DNA of 64,000 bases from Apostichopus japonicus (Eukaryota > Echinodermata > Holothuroidea > Aspidochirotida > Stichopodidae). This document shows positions 1 to 11,100 of this stretch, in pieces. The translations under genes were made by a program, and so were the position numbers. The stretch spans positions 3,695,501-3,759,500 of the forward strand of contig NC_092572.1 of assembly GCF_037975245.1 (NCBI RefSeq). Reading direction: 5' to 3'. The notes beneath the pieces are model-generated. The model did not search any database and was not told where the DNA came from. It worked only from the letters and a program-made list of their open reading frames with translations. Positions within the stretch are counted from its first letter, which is position 1; each line of letters begins with the position of its first letter.

Positions 1-338
1 AAAGTAAGTACAACATAATCATGGTTCACTTTAGGCTATATTTAAACAGAATTGAAAAATCCAACATCGAAAAACTATTACTAATTTATTAAGTTTTGCG
101 TTAAGAAAAGTTTAAACTACTGTTAATTAGGTAAAATATAGTTATATTTTCTACATGTATAAATTTCTTAAGAACACAAATCGATACTTTCTTCTTTATG
201 TCATTGAAATGGATATTAATGAACCGAAACTGCTTAACATTGGAGGTAATTGTTTAAACCCAATGTTTCAAAGGAAACTTCGTTTAATATTAAGAAGGCT
301 TTATTTCTTACTTAAAAATATTTATATTATCTTTTCAG

Positions 339-1819
339 ACAGACATGATAGAAGTTGCGAATTCTCTTCCAATCGTAAAAGGTATATTTTCAAATATGCA
401 CATATTATACGTTTGACACCGTTAAAAGAGTATAGCTTTTATTGTTGTTTATTACATCTGCCCACCCGATTCTCATAGCTAGTACAGTAACTACTGTTCA
501 TGTTCCACAACCGTGCATCAGTAACTACTAGGCTGTGTTCGCATCACGGTAACATGTGTTACAGGTGGCACTGTAATTACTGCAAAGCTGTTACACGTTA
601 AGCTCCGAAAGGTGAAAATGCGCGGCCGCTGGGTAACGAAGACTACTCCCTAATTGTATACTGCATGCGAGATTTAGATGGTAGCCTCAATTTTTTTTCT
701 AATCGTATTAGTAAATCCATTTGCTTGAAACATTCTTCACGGACAGATGATAATGTGCAAGTCTCAAATAGATACAAACAGATATACAAAACGGGACCTA
801 AGGTGGGGGAGGGGGAACCTAGATTAGCCTTATGTATATATGTATGTATGTATGTAGTTCCACGTCTAAACTAGGCCTTAATATAGTAATAGTTTAATAG
901 TGTAATAGTTGTCCATTCGCGCAGTTCTTTGTCTTACATTGGAACGTGTAACAGCTTTGCAGTACTTACTCTGCCACCTGTAACACATGTTACCGTGTTG
1001 CGAACACAGCGCAGTAGTTACTGATGCACGGTTGTGAAACTTGAACAGTAGTTACTGTACTAGCTATGAGTATCGGGTGATCTGCCGTAACTGATCGTGA
1101 ACACAGCAGCAAATGTATTTCATTAATGCACGAATCGAGGAACAGTTAAAGAAGTAATAGTTCTTGACCTGGTTCAAACCTTTCCCAGTCTAATCAAAGT
1201 TAACTGTTTGTTTTAGAACTCTCTTGATGGAATTGTTAACATGTATTTGAGCCTGAACAGTTACTATATAGCTTATCACAGTATAGAGTGAACTGTACAA
1301 AGTACGAAATCGTAGCACACGTCATTCATTGACCGTTATGTCTATCCACTGCCAGGCTCGCTGTACGTCTTGACATACAGACATCGGTTGCTATACCAAC
1401 TATGCCCTTGTATAACGTCGTTATGTATAGCCTATTTTTGACCTTACCAGCCTGGATATCTTCTTTATAAAGATCCACTGTATAAAAATATCTTGTACAT
1501 TACATATACTACATAACTGTTTGATAGGTCTACTTTCAAAACTTTTTTCATGACATCACAGTCTAGATTACATATGTTGTTTCCTAAAGTTTGCAATTAA
1601 TTTTTAAATGTTGAAAGATTTCCACGCATAGCTTATTTGTTATGTTCATGATGAAATCAATCAAGCTGGTGGAAGTATAAAGGATTAACTTTCTCCGTTC
1701 TTCTTAATTCTTTTTTAACTAACGTTTATGTCGTTATAGATTTCAGAAAGAAGATGGTAACAGTGATAATGACAAGAAAGAGAGACAACAAAGTGTTTAC
1801 TATCACAATTACCCTGCAG
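339..1819 (+). CDS. Gene A tail cassette copy 1 (exons 339-381 and 1740-1819)
   Basis: First copy of the two-exon cassette. Exon 339-381 follows a ttttcag acceptor and ends AAAAG|gtatat; exon 1740-1819 follows tatag and ends CCTGCAG|gtattc. It encodes RHDRSCEFSSNRK joined to FQKEDGNSDND and ends in YYHNYPA. Its intron is 1.36 kb instead of about 0.75 kb because a 617-bp MITE is inserted. Downstream of the second exon the sequence jumps at about 1828 straight into the intron that precedes cassette copy 2, which marks the duplication breakpoint. Confidence 0.75.
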
Positions 1820-3562
1820 GTATTCAAATAAGTTATATAATAAAGTTATATCGTCTACTTGTATAAATTTCCTAATAACACTAATCGATCCTTACTTCTG
1901 TATGTCATTTAAATGGATGTTAATTAACCGAAGCTGCTATACACTGGAGGTAATTGTTTCTAAACCCAATGCCTCAATAATATGTAGTAGGGTTTATTTC
2001 CAACTTCAAAATATTTTTAATATATTTTCAGACAGACACGATAGAAGTTGCGTATTCTCTTCCGAACGTAAAAGGTATATATTTATATACAACATATTAT
2101 ACGTTAGACTCAGTTAACAAATAATAGCTTTTATTATTGTATCTTACATCTAACGTTACTTATCGTGAACACAGCCACAAAGAAAATTCAAGTAATGCAC
2201 GAATCGAGAAACTGTAAACGTTATTTTCCAAAAGAAGTATATAATAGTTCTTGACCTGGTTCACACCTTTCCCCGTCTGATCAAAGTTAACTGTTTGTTT
2301 AAGAACTTTCTTGATGGAATTGTTCACCTGTATTTGTGACAGAACAGTCACTATATAGCTTTTCACAGTATATTGTGTACTGTACGAATTAATATTCGTA
2401 GCACACGTCATTGACCGTTATGTCAAATCACTGTATCGCTGTACGTCTTGACATAAACACATCCGTGTTGCTTCACCAACTATACCCGTGCGGATCTTCA
2501 TGCTGTACTACCTATTGCTGTGTACCATATTAATTTTGACCTTACCAGCCTTCGAGTGTTCTTTATACAGATATATTGTATATAGATATGTTGTACATTG
2601 CATACACTACATAACTGTACGATACATTTACATTCGAAACTTTGTTCATGCCATCACAGTCTAGATTACATATATTGGTTAAGTTTGCAGTTTATATTTA
2701 AATGTTGCAATATTTCCACGCATAGTATACTTGTTATGTTCATGATAAAATTACTATACCTGATGGAAGTATATACGATTAACTTTTATAAACCTATCTT
2801 AATATATCTTAACTTTTCTGTCGAGATAGATTTCAGAAAGAAGAGAGTAACGGAGATAATGACAAGAACGAGAGAAAACATAGTGTTCACTATGACAATT
2901 ACCCTGCAGGTATACACTGCAACCATTTTTTTTTTACTAATAATCTAAAGAAAGCACATTTTTGTCATATAAATCATTGTTTAAGCACTTTTCATGTTGG
3001 CTTCTTTATTATTTTGATTTTCTAACTTAAAAGTTTCATATCAGGTATCCGAACAATAGAAGTATTACTTCCTTACCCAAATGAGCACTTGGACAATATT
3101 ACTTCGAAACTTCGATACAGACGTTTTTGCTATAATTACTCATTTGCTTATATTTATTCTTATCGTGAAATGTCCTTCCATTTACTCTGCAGATATTCAG
3201 CTTCATGCAGCCACTAATTCTATATATGAAATGTATGTAACTTCGTTTATTACTTTTTTATATTTTACAATGCAAGTTTCACAAAAAACAAGTATGATTT
3301 CATATTTTGTTTGAAAGTTTTAGTAATATGACTGTCCATTATTTCAAGTATTTATACAAGTTTATAAAAATATTCGTAGTATTAGCAAAAGGCCGTAACG
3401 TATTCATGAAAGACGAATCTTTCAGTGAATTATGTTTGTAGTTTTCTCTTTTTCAATTGTTATAGTCCCAGCTGTGAGGAGGATGGGGAAATGGGATATG
3501 AGCCTTGCGTCATCGTCGATTGTGTCGCAGATTACACGTCTGGAAAAGAATATGATGTCTAA
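339..3562 (+). CDS. Gene A (3' part): cytoplasmic tail exons of an Ig-domain receptor
   Basis: Only the tail is in the window: bases 1-3 match the end of the transmembrane exon of genes B and C and the next bases are its gtaagt donor. Exons by homology and splice sites: 339-381, 1740-1819, 2032-2074, 2830-2909, 3193-3232, 3466-3562 (TAA stop). All junctions keep frame: 43+80 nt make a 41-codon phase-1 cassette that is present twice, and joining all six exons gives one open frame. Encoded motifs include DRHDRSC, FQKE, YHNY and YDNY (Y-x-N type), YEIP, GYEPC and a C-terminal DYTSGKEYDV. No canonical ITIM is visible; Y-x-N and Y-x-x-P tyrosines could recruit SH2 adaptors (inference). The ectodomain must lie upstream. 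Alternatively one cassette may be spliced optionally. The product family is unnamed. Confidence 0.75.
463..1079. mobile_element. Fold-back MITE, full length, in gene A intron
   Basis: 617 bp with long terminal inverted repeats of about 140-150 bp. The 5' end is CACCCGATTCTCATAGCT and the 3' end reads AGCTATGAGTATCGGGTG. It is flanked by a 7-bp target duplication ATCTGCC (456-462 and 1080-1086). The paralogous introns at about 2150 and 20700 have the unoccupied site. No transposase is encoded. The 7-bp duplication does not fix the superfamily by eye. Confidence 0.85.
2032..2909 (+). CDS. Gene A tail cassette copy 2 (exons 2032-2074 and 2830-2909)
   Basis: Second copy of the cassette, with the same acceptor, donor and phase as copy 1. 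It encodes RHDRSCVFSSERK and FQKEESNGDND and ends in HYDNYPA. The 756-bp intron lacks the MITE: at 2148-2165 the sequence runs uninterrupted through the point where copy 1 has the insertion. Introns and exons are clearly related to copy 1 but diverged, so the duplication is not very recent. Confidence 0.75.
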
Positions 3563-4334
3563 ATCTGGATTAGCAACTATGGAAACAAATTTCGCTCCTT
3601 TAAATTTATATTTTACAAATACTGTACCATACTATACTGTCCTATCATACCATGCTTCAAATCACTGACAGTACGAAAAGTTTCAATAATGCTCCATCTG
3701 TCAGTTGTTTGTGTTTTCTTCCTGTTATTTGCATTTCTAAAGTAGGTGTTATAAAAGTGTAAAGTGCAATCAAAAGTGATGCTTGGCTTCTTGAAAGCTC
3801 AAACACGATATCGCATTCCTTTTTATTGTTATATATTTATGTTCCTTTTTCTAATTTTCCATGCAGCAAATATACATTAACAAAGGAAAACAATAACACA
3901 AAAAAAATTCTGTAGATAGAACAATGCACTTTATTTTGATAATTCTTATGAACATTTGTGATTTGCTAGAATTAAATATTAATATTAATTAATGAAATGA
4001 ATATTATGTTAGCGAAGGATATGTTTTCGTTTGTTTATGATAGTATTTTCAGAACGCCATCAATAGAATATATATATGCGAAGAAACTGTGTTCATTTGT
4101 TCTTGATAGCATTTTCAGAACGCCCACACTTTCAGAGGCACCATTCTTTAAAAACTCGAGAATACTTTCGTTGGTAATAATATTACAAATTAATTGCCTG
4201 AAAAGATTATATTTGTTAAAATTTTAACATATTTAAAAAGTATTCATTGTGACAAACGAGATCATTGAGAATAATTATAATTTTGTTACTTTTAGTTTGT
4301 TACTAATGATTTACTAAAGTTAAGATTGAAAGAT

Positions 4335-5675
4335 TACCTTTTTCGGAATAATAGCAGAGCGCATACAGATCTTACCACAGCACAGAGACAGCCTTATTAC
4401 GTGTGCATAACGATTTTTTATTTGCTGCTGAGATGAAGCAGTTTTGGAATGCTGGATTATTCTGCAGCATTTGATACAATTAATCATTACCTTTTTGTTT
4501 GACCGCCTTGTAAACAGATATGGTATTGCAGACACGGCACGAAATTGGTTCAAACATATATGACTCATAGATCTCAAGTTGTAAACGAGCGGGATGCCAC
4601 AAGGCTCTGTAATCGACCCGTTTACGTTCATCATGTACACGTCTCTTCTGGAGGACATTATTCAAAGTCATGGTACCATGCTGATGATACGCAATTTACA
4701 CTCTAATGAGACACGATAAACTATTGCTATGCTTTCAAAATCGGAATCCTGTGTCAGAGATATCAAATATTGGTCTATTACAAATGATATGAAATTGAAC
4801 GATGACAACACCGAGATTATTCACCTATCATCTCGCTTCAGATGGGTACCACCTGTTTCGTATGTCAACTTCGGTAACGTTCTAATTGAACATGTGTGTA
4901 AAGTTCGGAATAAAAGGGTCATATTTGATAGCAACCTAAAGATGGATTCGCATGTAAATAACATTTGCCGTGCAGCACTTTATGCTCTTCGTAAAATCGG
5001 TAAAATTTGTAGTTTCCTCGACGGACGAACAACTGAGCGTCTTGTTCATGCATTCATCTCCTCTCGATTAGATAACTGTAACAGTTTGCTGTTTAGTCTA
5101 CCAGATCATCAATTGAGCACATTAAAACGCATTCAGAAATCTGCTGCCAGATTGGTCTCACGATGTAAGTCATGTCTCTCACATCACACCTATCCTTAAT
5201 GACCTTCATTGGCTCCCTGTCAAACTGCACATTGACTTCAAAGTCATCATGTTAACTTTTAAGTGTATTCATGGCATCGCTCCTTGTTATCTGAGTTGCC
5301 TTGTGCAAAACTACACTCCAGCGCGCCGTCTAAGGTCTAGTACAAAGTAATTACTGGTTTCACACCCGGTATCCATAAAATCATACGGCCAACGTTCCTT
5401 TCAATGTGCTTCGGCTTTTTTTTTCAATAGTCACCCAGAGCATGTCAAATGTGCTCAGTATGTTAATAACGTCATATGTTTTCACGGTTGTAGTGTATTA
5501 TATTTTGTGTACATGTTTGTTTTGTGTACAATACATCGAGACTTTGTTGTGTGTTGCGCTTTATAAGAACTGTATTATTATTATTATATTATTATTACGG
5601 TCGTCATCGTCATCATCATTATTACTATTATTAAGATTGTACACTTTCATTATTTCATCAGATTTTTTGTAGACA
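4335..5675 (+). pseudogene. Non-LTR retrotransposon fragment (reverse transcriptase C-terminal part)
   Basis: Inserted in the 3' flank of gene A; the flanks of genes B (15690-15800) and C (22870-22940) run straight through this point. The + strand gives RT pieces in shifting frames: LDYSAAFDTINH (about 4450), GMPQGS (about 4590), then an open stretch 4729-5199 with the RT thumb/C-terminal signature RLDNCNSLLFSLPDHQL followed by LKRIQKSAARL. It ends in an ATT/CAT-rich repeat tail (about 5575-5635). The type fits the CR1/L2/Jockey group. It is 5'-truncated with several frameshifts and stops, so it is dead. Confidence 0.8.
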
Positions 5676-7080
5676 CAAGAGTAACAACACAATCTCCGCT
5701 ATAAAGATACACATTGTCTCTGTATTGTCTAAACTCACGTTCGTAAATTACTTTTGCTTTATTTTCTTATTGATTTTACTCCTAAGAGACTCCTGTAGAG
5801 ACTATTTCCCATTGACGACTTACACACACTGCAAACCTGTAAAAAGTTGAGGATTACCGTTTAAGACAGTTTTAGGTATATAGGTAATAAATACAATAAT
5901 ATTAGGTTAATATGGGAGAGGGAATTCCCCAGAAGAATTTAAGCGCCTGCTACGATGACCCAAATGAAACGGTGGAATTTTTATCTCCATATTTCTCATC
6001 TCTGAATTCAGCCGATACTTGTAGCTGGTACATCAACTACGGTTCATGTGCCACAACCATGCATCAGTAATTATTACTTTATGTTCGTATTAAAGTGTTA
6101 CAGGTGGTACTGTAACAACTTCAAAGCTGTTAAATTGTTCCCATGTATCTCCCTGAAATACTTTGTCATTTTCTCGAAATATTGAGAAATACTACAAAAT
6201 CGTCTTCTTTTTCTTTGCCGCTTCTGACATTGAAATGCCATTTTCTCACCTAAATCCCCCTAATGGGAACAAACATTTCTCAAATTATAGGAAGGGAAAA
6301 ACTCTCCAGAAGTAAGGCTCCTTCTGGCCCAGATCCAGGGTGTGTGGAGATTCACAACAACAACAAAATCCTAAAGGAGTATTAACATATGGTTATGATC
6401 TAATTATAGACCCAATTATAAATCAAATTATAAACCTAATTTATAGTATAAAGATGCCTCGGATTTTTGGATATCAAAGGGTTTTATTCTGGCTGATGGG
6501 TGCATAACCCCCTCCCCTCTCCCACCGACATGGCAGTCATCTTATCGATTTTATATGTATAGCAATTTGACCATTCTGCATAGCATTCTGCGATGCCATA
6601 CCGGATAACTTATTCCGTCGATGTAGGTTAGTTTCAAGACATATGTTTAGAAAACCCACGATTTGTTCTATGCAACGTTCATTGAAAACATTATGGAGGG
6701 ATTAATAATAAAGGAGACCCATTACGTTGGACATTTGTATACTAAGAGGCCATGATACAACCTACATTGTCTTTGTAGTTTAGGGTTGTATTACCTTTGA
6801 CGTAGTTAGCCAGAGCATCCATTGTCACAATTTACACTGGTTTCGCCATTTATGTGTACTGCACAGTTTACACAAAATTTCATATATATGAGGACACACA
6901 TTTGAAGAGTCGGTATAATGTTATCAATCACAGATTGATGAGTATCAAGTTAAGGTAATTCCAATTATGTATTCCATTTTAAACTTGACCGAAGCGATAC
7001 CAGAGTCGTCAATTTATGTCAACGTTTTTGACATTTGCATTTAGAAAGCAATCATATAATTATGACAAAGTACTTTCCAG
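5676..7080. other. Gene A-gene B spacer, including a truncated MITE
   Basis: No gene seen. About 5680-6005 is homologous to the 3' flank of gene C (about 22935-23290), so it is retained downstream sequence of the receptor unit. From 6009 a 5' MITE fragment follows, then unassigned AT-rich sequence. Around 7080 the homology to the sequence upstream of gene C (about 15970) begins. Confidence 0.5.
6009..6165. mobile_element. 5' fragment of the fold-back MITE
   Basis: Starts CAGCCGATACTTGTAGCT and follows the same inner sequence as the full copy (accaccatgcatcag-type block, gtgttacaggtgg, aaagctgtta). The matching 3' arm is absent. The related flank of gene C at about 23290 lacks it. Confidence 0.6.
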
Positions 7081-7939
7081 AAAAATTTACAATGAACAAT
7101 TGGTAGATCCAAATCTCAACAAAAAATTCAAGACTCTGTCTTGCCTCTGTTTACCAATAATTTCATCTTTGTTACTATAGTTTTAGCCGAGACACAAAAT
7201 CTTTAGGCTGCTTGCGTCCGACGGATGGAATTTTTTTATTTTGGAGAAATACTTTGGAGAAGTACACATACTCACAACAATATAAAACATAACAAAGGAC
7301 ATTATTTTTGAATGAGCATCGTTTTTTCTTTTTCTTGAAATGCACAACTTCTTTACAAAAGTACCAACATGTCTTCCATGATCAAAAAATTGTGATGCTT
7401 CAATACCGAGCTGGTAACTTTAGATTACTGAGATTTTAATGCTAAAATAGTCTATGATGTTAGGCCATTAGGCCTTGTCACAAGTTTCGACGACAACGCT
7501 CATGGTTCTACTTTCGCATAAAATCTAAATCATTGTTTCGATCACAAATGTCATGAGTTGGGACAATTTATCAATTTTACGAGAAGCTAACATCTCCGAT
7601 GCAGAAAAGGATTTTCCATCTAACAATATGTCATTTTTCTCCCGTGAGAGTTGTTAAGGTGAACTGTGCATTCATATACCGGAAAAGTAAAAACGCGCTA
7701 AAATTGCCTAAAACAAATGATCAATAAGTTTTATAGTATTTTCTATAGCAAACGAAAGGCGGTATTTAGAACACAAACACCGTGGAGACCCTTAAATTGC
7801 TTTCACAAATCAACACAACGAGTGTTTCCTGTTAGAAGGGTTACTTGCTTAGTATGATATGTTAATATTACGTATTGTTTTCTAACTCAAATTGCCGTCA
7901 TATTACTGTGCCTTACTGACGGATCGTGCTTCTTTCACT

Positions 7940-8183
7940 TTCAGAACCATTGTTATTTACAATAAATATTATAATAAATGCATATAGAAAGTATAATATC
8001 TATAATAATAGTCAAGTCTCGATTAATATTAAGAACAATGAATTTCAGTTTGCTTAACAGGAAAGACACTGTCATTTGCTTCCTGGAGGCAGTTATTGCG
8101 TTTTAACTGAACAGTTTTATTCAGCGTCAAGATTTGTCTTCAGTTCAACCAAAACAATTTTGTGAGAATCCTTTAACCTCCTT
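7940..8183 (+). promoter_or_regulatory. Conserved upstream block of gene B
   Basis: The roughly 240 bp before the gene B start codon align closely by eye with 16675-16918 before gene C, including a shared AT-rich stretch, the block atttcagtttgcttaacag, and ttattcagcgtcaa. This probably holds the promoter and 5' UTR. No clear TATA box or start site can be fixed, and part of the conservation simply reflects gene duplication. Confidence 0.4.
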
Positions 8184-11100
8184 ATGGACGTAGAAACCTA
8201 TTTAATACAAGTACCGCCTTACACAAGATGGTTGCTATTCGCTTTCATAGTTTCTTTGTCAGGTAAGTGTCCAATTATTAAATTATCAAAACAGATCAAC
8301 TATAGGAACACATCTTATTCAGTAAATTATAATTCAGTTCACATATTTCCATTTCAGTTCAATCAATCAAGTATGTCACGGTTATCGCTGCTTTTAAACA
8401 ATATGGTATCGAGCAAATTAAATTTATTGACGGGAAATACTTTCCTGCTTTATATTTGATAAACAAGTTGTGACTTATACACCTAATGGTTGTGTTCAAG
8501 TTCAGCCGATACTCATAGCTTTAACAGCATCCAGTGTGCATTATTAATGACTGCTGCGTATTTGTGACACGGTAACATGTGTTACAGGTAGCACTGTAAC
8601 AACTGCAAATTGTTAACTTGTTCCCATGTAAGACAAAGAACTGCGCGACTGGACAAGGAGTCTATGAAGACAAGGAGGTACGGTACCGTTTGATTCCAGT
8701 TAACACCTCTCTTTAAATTACGCTAATTTGTCATGCCGAGAACGAAGAAAGGCCATGTTCGGGTATATCCAATACGCCTATTTATAGCATGAAACGACTA
8801 GATACGACTTCATTTTAGAATCGCGTATTATTGAACTCGCACAAAATGATCGATACAGCAACTACTGATCATGTCCCACAACGCGCATCAGTTAATACTA
8901 CTATGTGTTCGTAACACGGTAACTTGTGCAACAGGACAGTAGTCACTGACCAGCTATGAGTATCGGGTGTCAAGTTCATGATGTGTGCTATTTAAAATAA
9001 CTACCATTAAGTTAAGTATTTAAACGCTCAGGAAGTGAGCGATGAGGCACTAATTGTGAGCCAATAATATTTTGGAATACCCCTGTCTCGTTGTGAAACT
9101 TAACATGCAAACGATACTAAATATTACGAAGGGTTCTGAGTTATTGCTCCAATAGCTTAGTAGTTTTGCAAACAAATAATCGTTTCAATTCAAGGTTAGT
9201 TCCTTAGTTACATTCTTTTAATCTTCAGTATCCTATTTCTGGAGTGATACCTCAAGCCAAAGTAAATGCTTGTTCTAATTTGCAGTTTCTTTGAACGAAA
9301 GCACGGAAGTTCTTACACAGTTTGGTACCGTTGGAAAAATAGAACTAAACTTCAACACGAGTGGATATGTGCCAATCGTCACGTGGACTTTACCTCAATC
9401 GACAACCATTCAACATAATTTACAAGTGGATAACGTAGTTAAGACGACCGAAGACTACAACTCTACTGTGACGGAAAACGGCATGTTTGCTGCACTGGAG
9501 ATTTACAATGTCAACTTTCTTGATGCAGGTACATATACCTGTCGTATGGACTTTTCAGACACAGGAAGATCGTCAGAAAGATCCATTCAAGTTTCAGTAT
9601 TTGGTGAGGACCAAACATTTCATAAACTATTACTATGTAATGCAAAAGGCTATGACTCTATTTACTACTTTTCAAGTAGTTTTAACAACGTTCAAAATTA
9701 AATTCCTCTTTCTTTTTAAAAAGTTCAACGATCTTAGTCACTTTTGCTCCCGCAGCTTTTCCATCCGTTTCAATGAAAAATGGTGCCACAGAAAAAGAGA
9801 CACTTTCAGTTACATGTTGTTTATATGTGTCCCTTGAAGTAGAGGACAGCATCATGTGGACTCTTAATCAAAGTGGACATCTGCTAATTTTGCAAGAAGA
9901 GAAGAAGTATTCTACAGAGGGAGTTATGAAACATATGTGTAGTGAGATTACCTTTGAAGTACATCGTCGCTATCATCGTCAATTGTTAAGGTGTTCGTTG
10001 CGTAAAGCGATGAATGTCTACTCGGAAGTGGCAATGGACGTCCAATGTAAGTAATATAATTTGCAACATACGTTGTATAATATTTCACAGTCAAGCTCAT
10101 GAAGATGTTTCACAAAGGAAATTAGTTTTCGATATTTGTTATTACGATTGGCTAAGAAGGTGTCAGCATAGAAACTGAATCAACTTAAATGGTCATACAG
10201 GAAAATACACCTTGTTACAGTACTATGTATTCAAGTTCATTGTCAAGAGGGGCGTCCACTAGTAATTTTCTGTATATTGCCTATCTAAAGTATGTTGTAA
10301 GTCATATTACCTATATAGTTCATTACATCTCCTTTATTCAAAATCACGCTAATTTATATGATGCCACTGGATTATGGTCGGCCATTACCGCAAAACAAAA
10401 TATAAAACTTTATTAGTTAAATTACACCAAAAATCAACTTAACATGAGAAAATAGGGTACTTTATCCCGCATTCCGTCCTACTAACAACAAATGTAAAGA
10501 AGAAATAAATGAATCAGTTCAAAATAATTACTCCCGTCCGAAATAAATTCACCACTAAACCTCCGATTGAATAGACCATAAACTTGGCAATTTACCAGCA
10601 ATGTCAAGCACGCCATTTATGCGTTCTGGGGCGAGTGGTCTACATTTATTTTGATGGAGACAAAATGATTTTTGGTGTAATTTAATTATTTTATAATTTG
10701 TTTTTGCGGTAAGGGCTGCCCAAACTGAATCAGTATTTGCCTTTACACCAAATCATTGATTCCAATAGAGTTCGCCGAATGTTAAATTCATTTCCATGCG
10801 GTACACACATTAATGACGTTTGTGGGCTGGTAAGCTAAGATATCAATTCATGTTTATTGTTCGGATTGTTTATTAGACCCAGCCTCAATCAGATACGCAG
10901 AGAACGGCTTACGTTATCTAACTGTTCACCAGTTTGCCAACGTATGCTGCATTTCTGAGGGTAACCCTAGACCAAGTGTAGAATTACAATGGCTGTCAAC
11001 AGAAGGATATTGGAATATCCTATCCAACGTTACTGCATATGTTTATGATAGAGAACCATACATTTATTCAACGTTCAAGATACACGTCGCAGCGAGACAG

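Noticed and set aside
4320-4671. Minus-strand frames over the LINE fragment
   Set aside because: Antisense of degenerate reverse transcriptase sequence.
8184-8459. Single-exon 91-aa reading frame
   Set aside because: Only its first 79 bases are coding (signal exon); the rest reads through intron 1.
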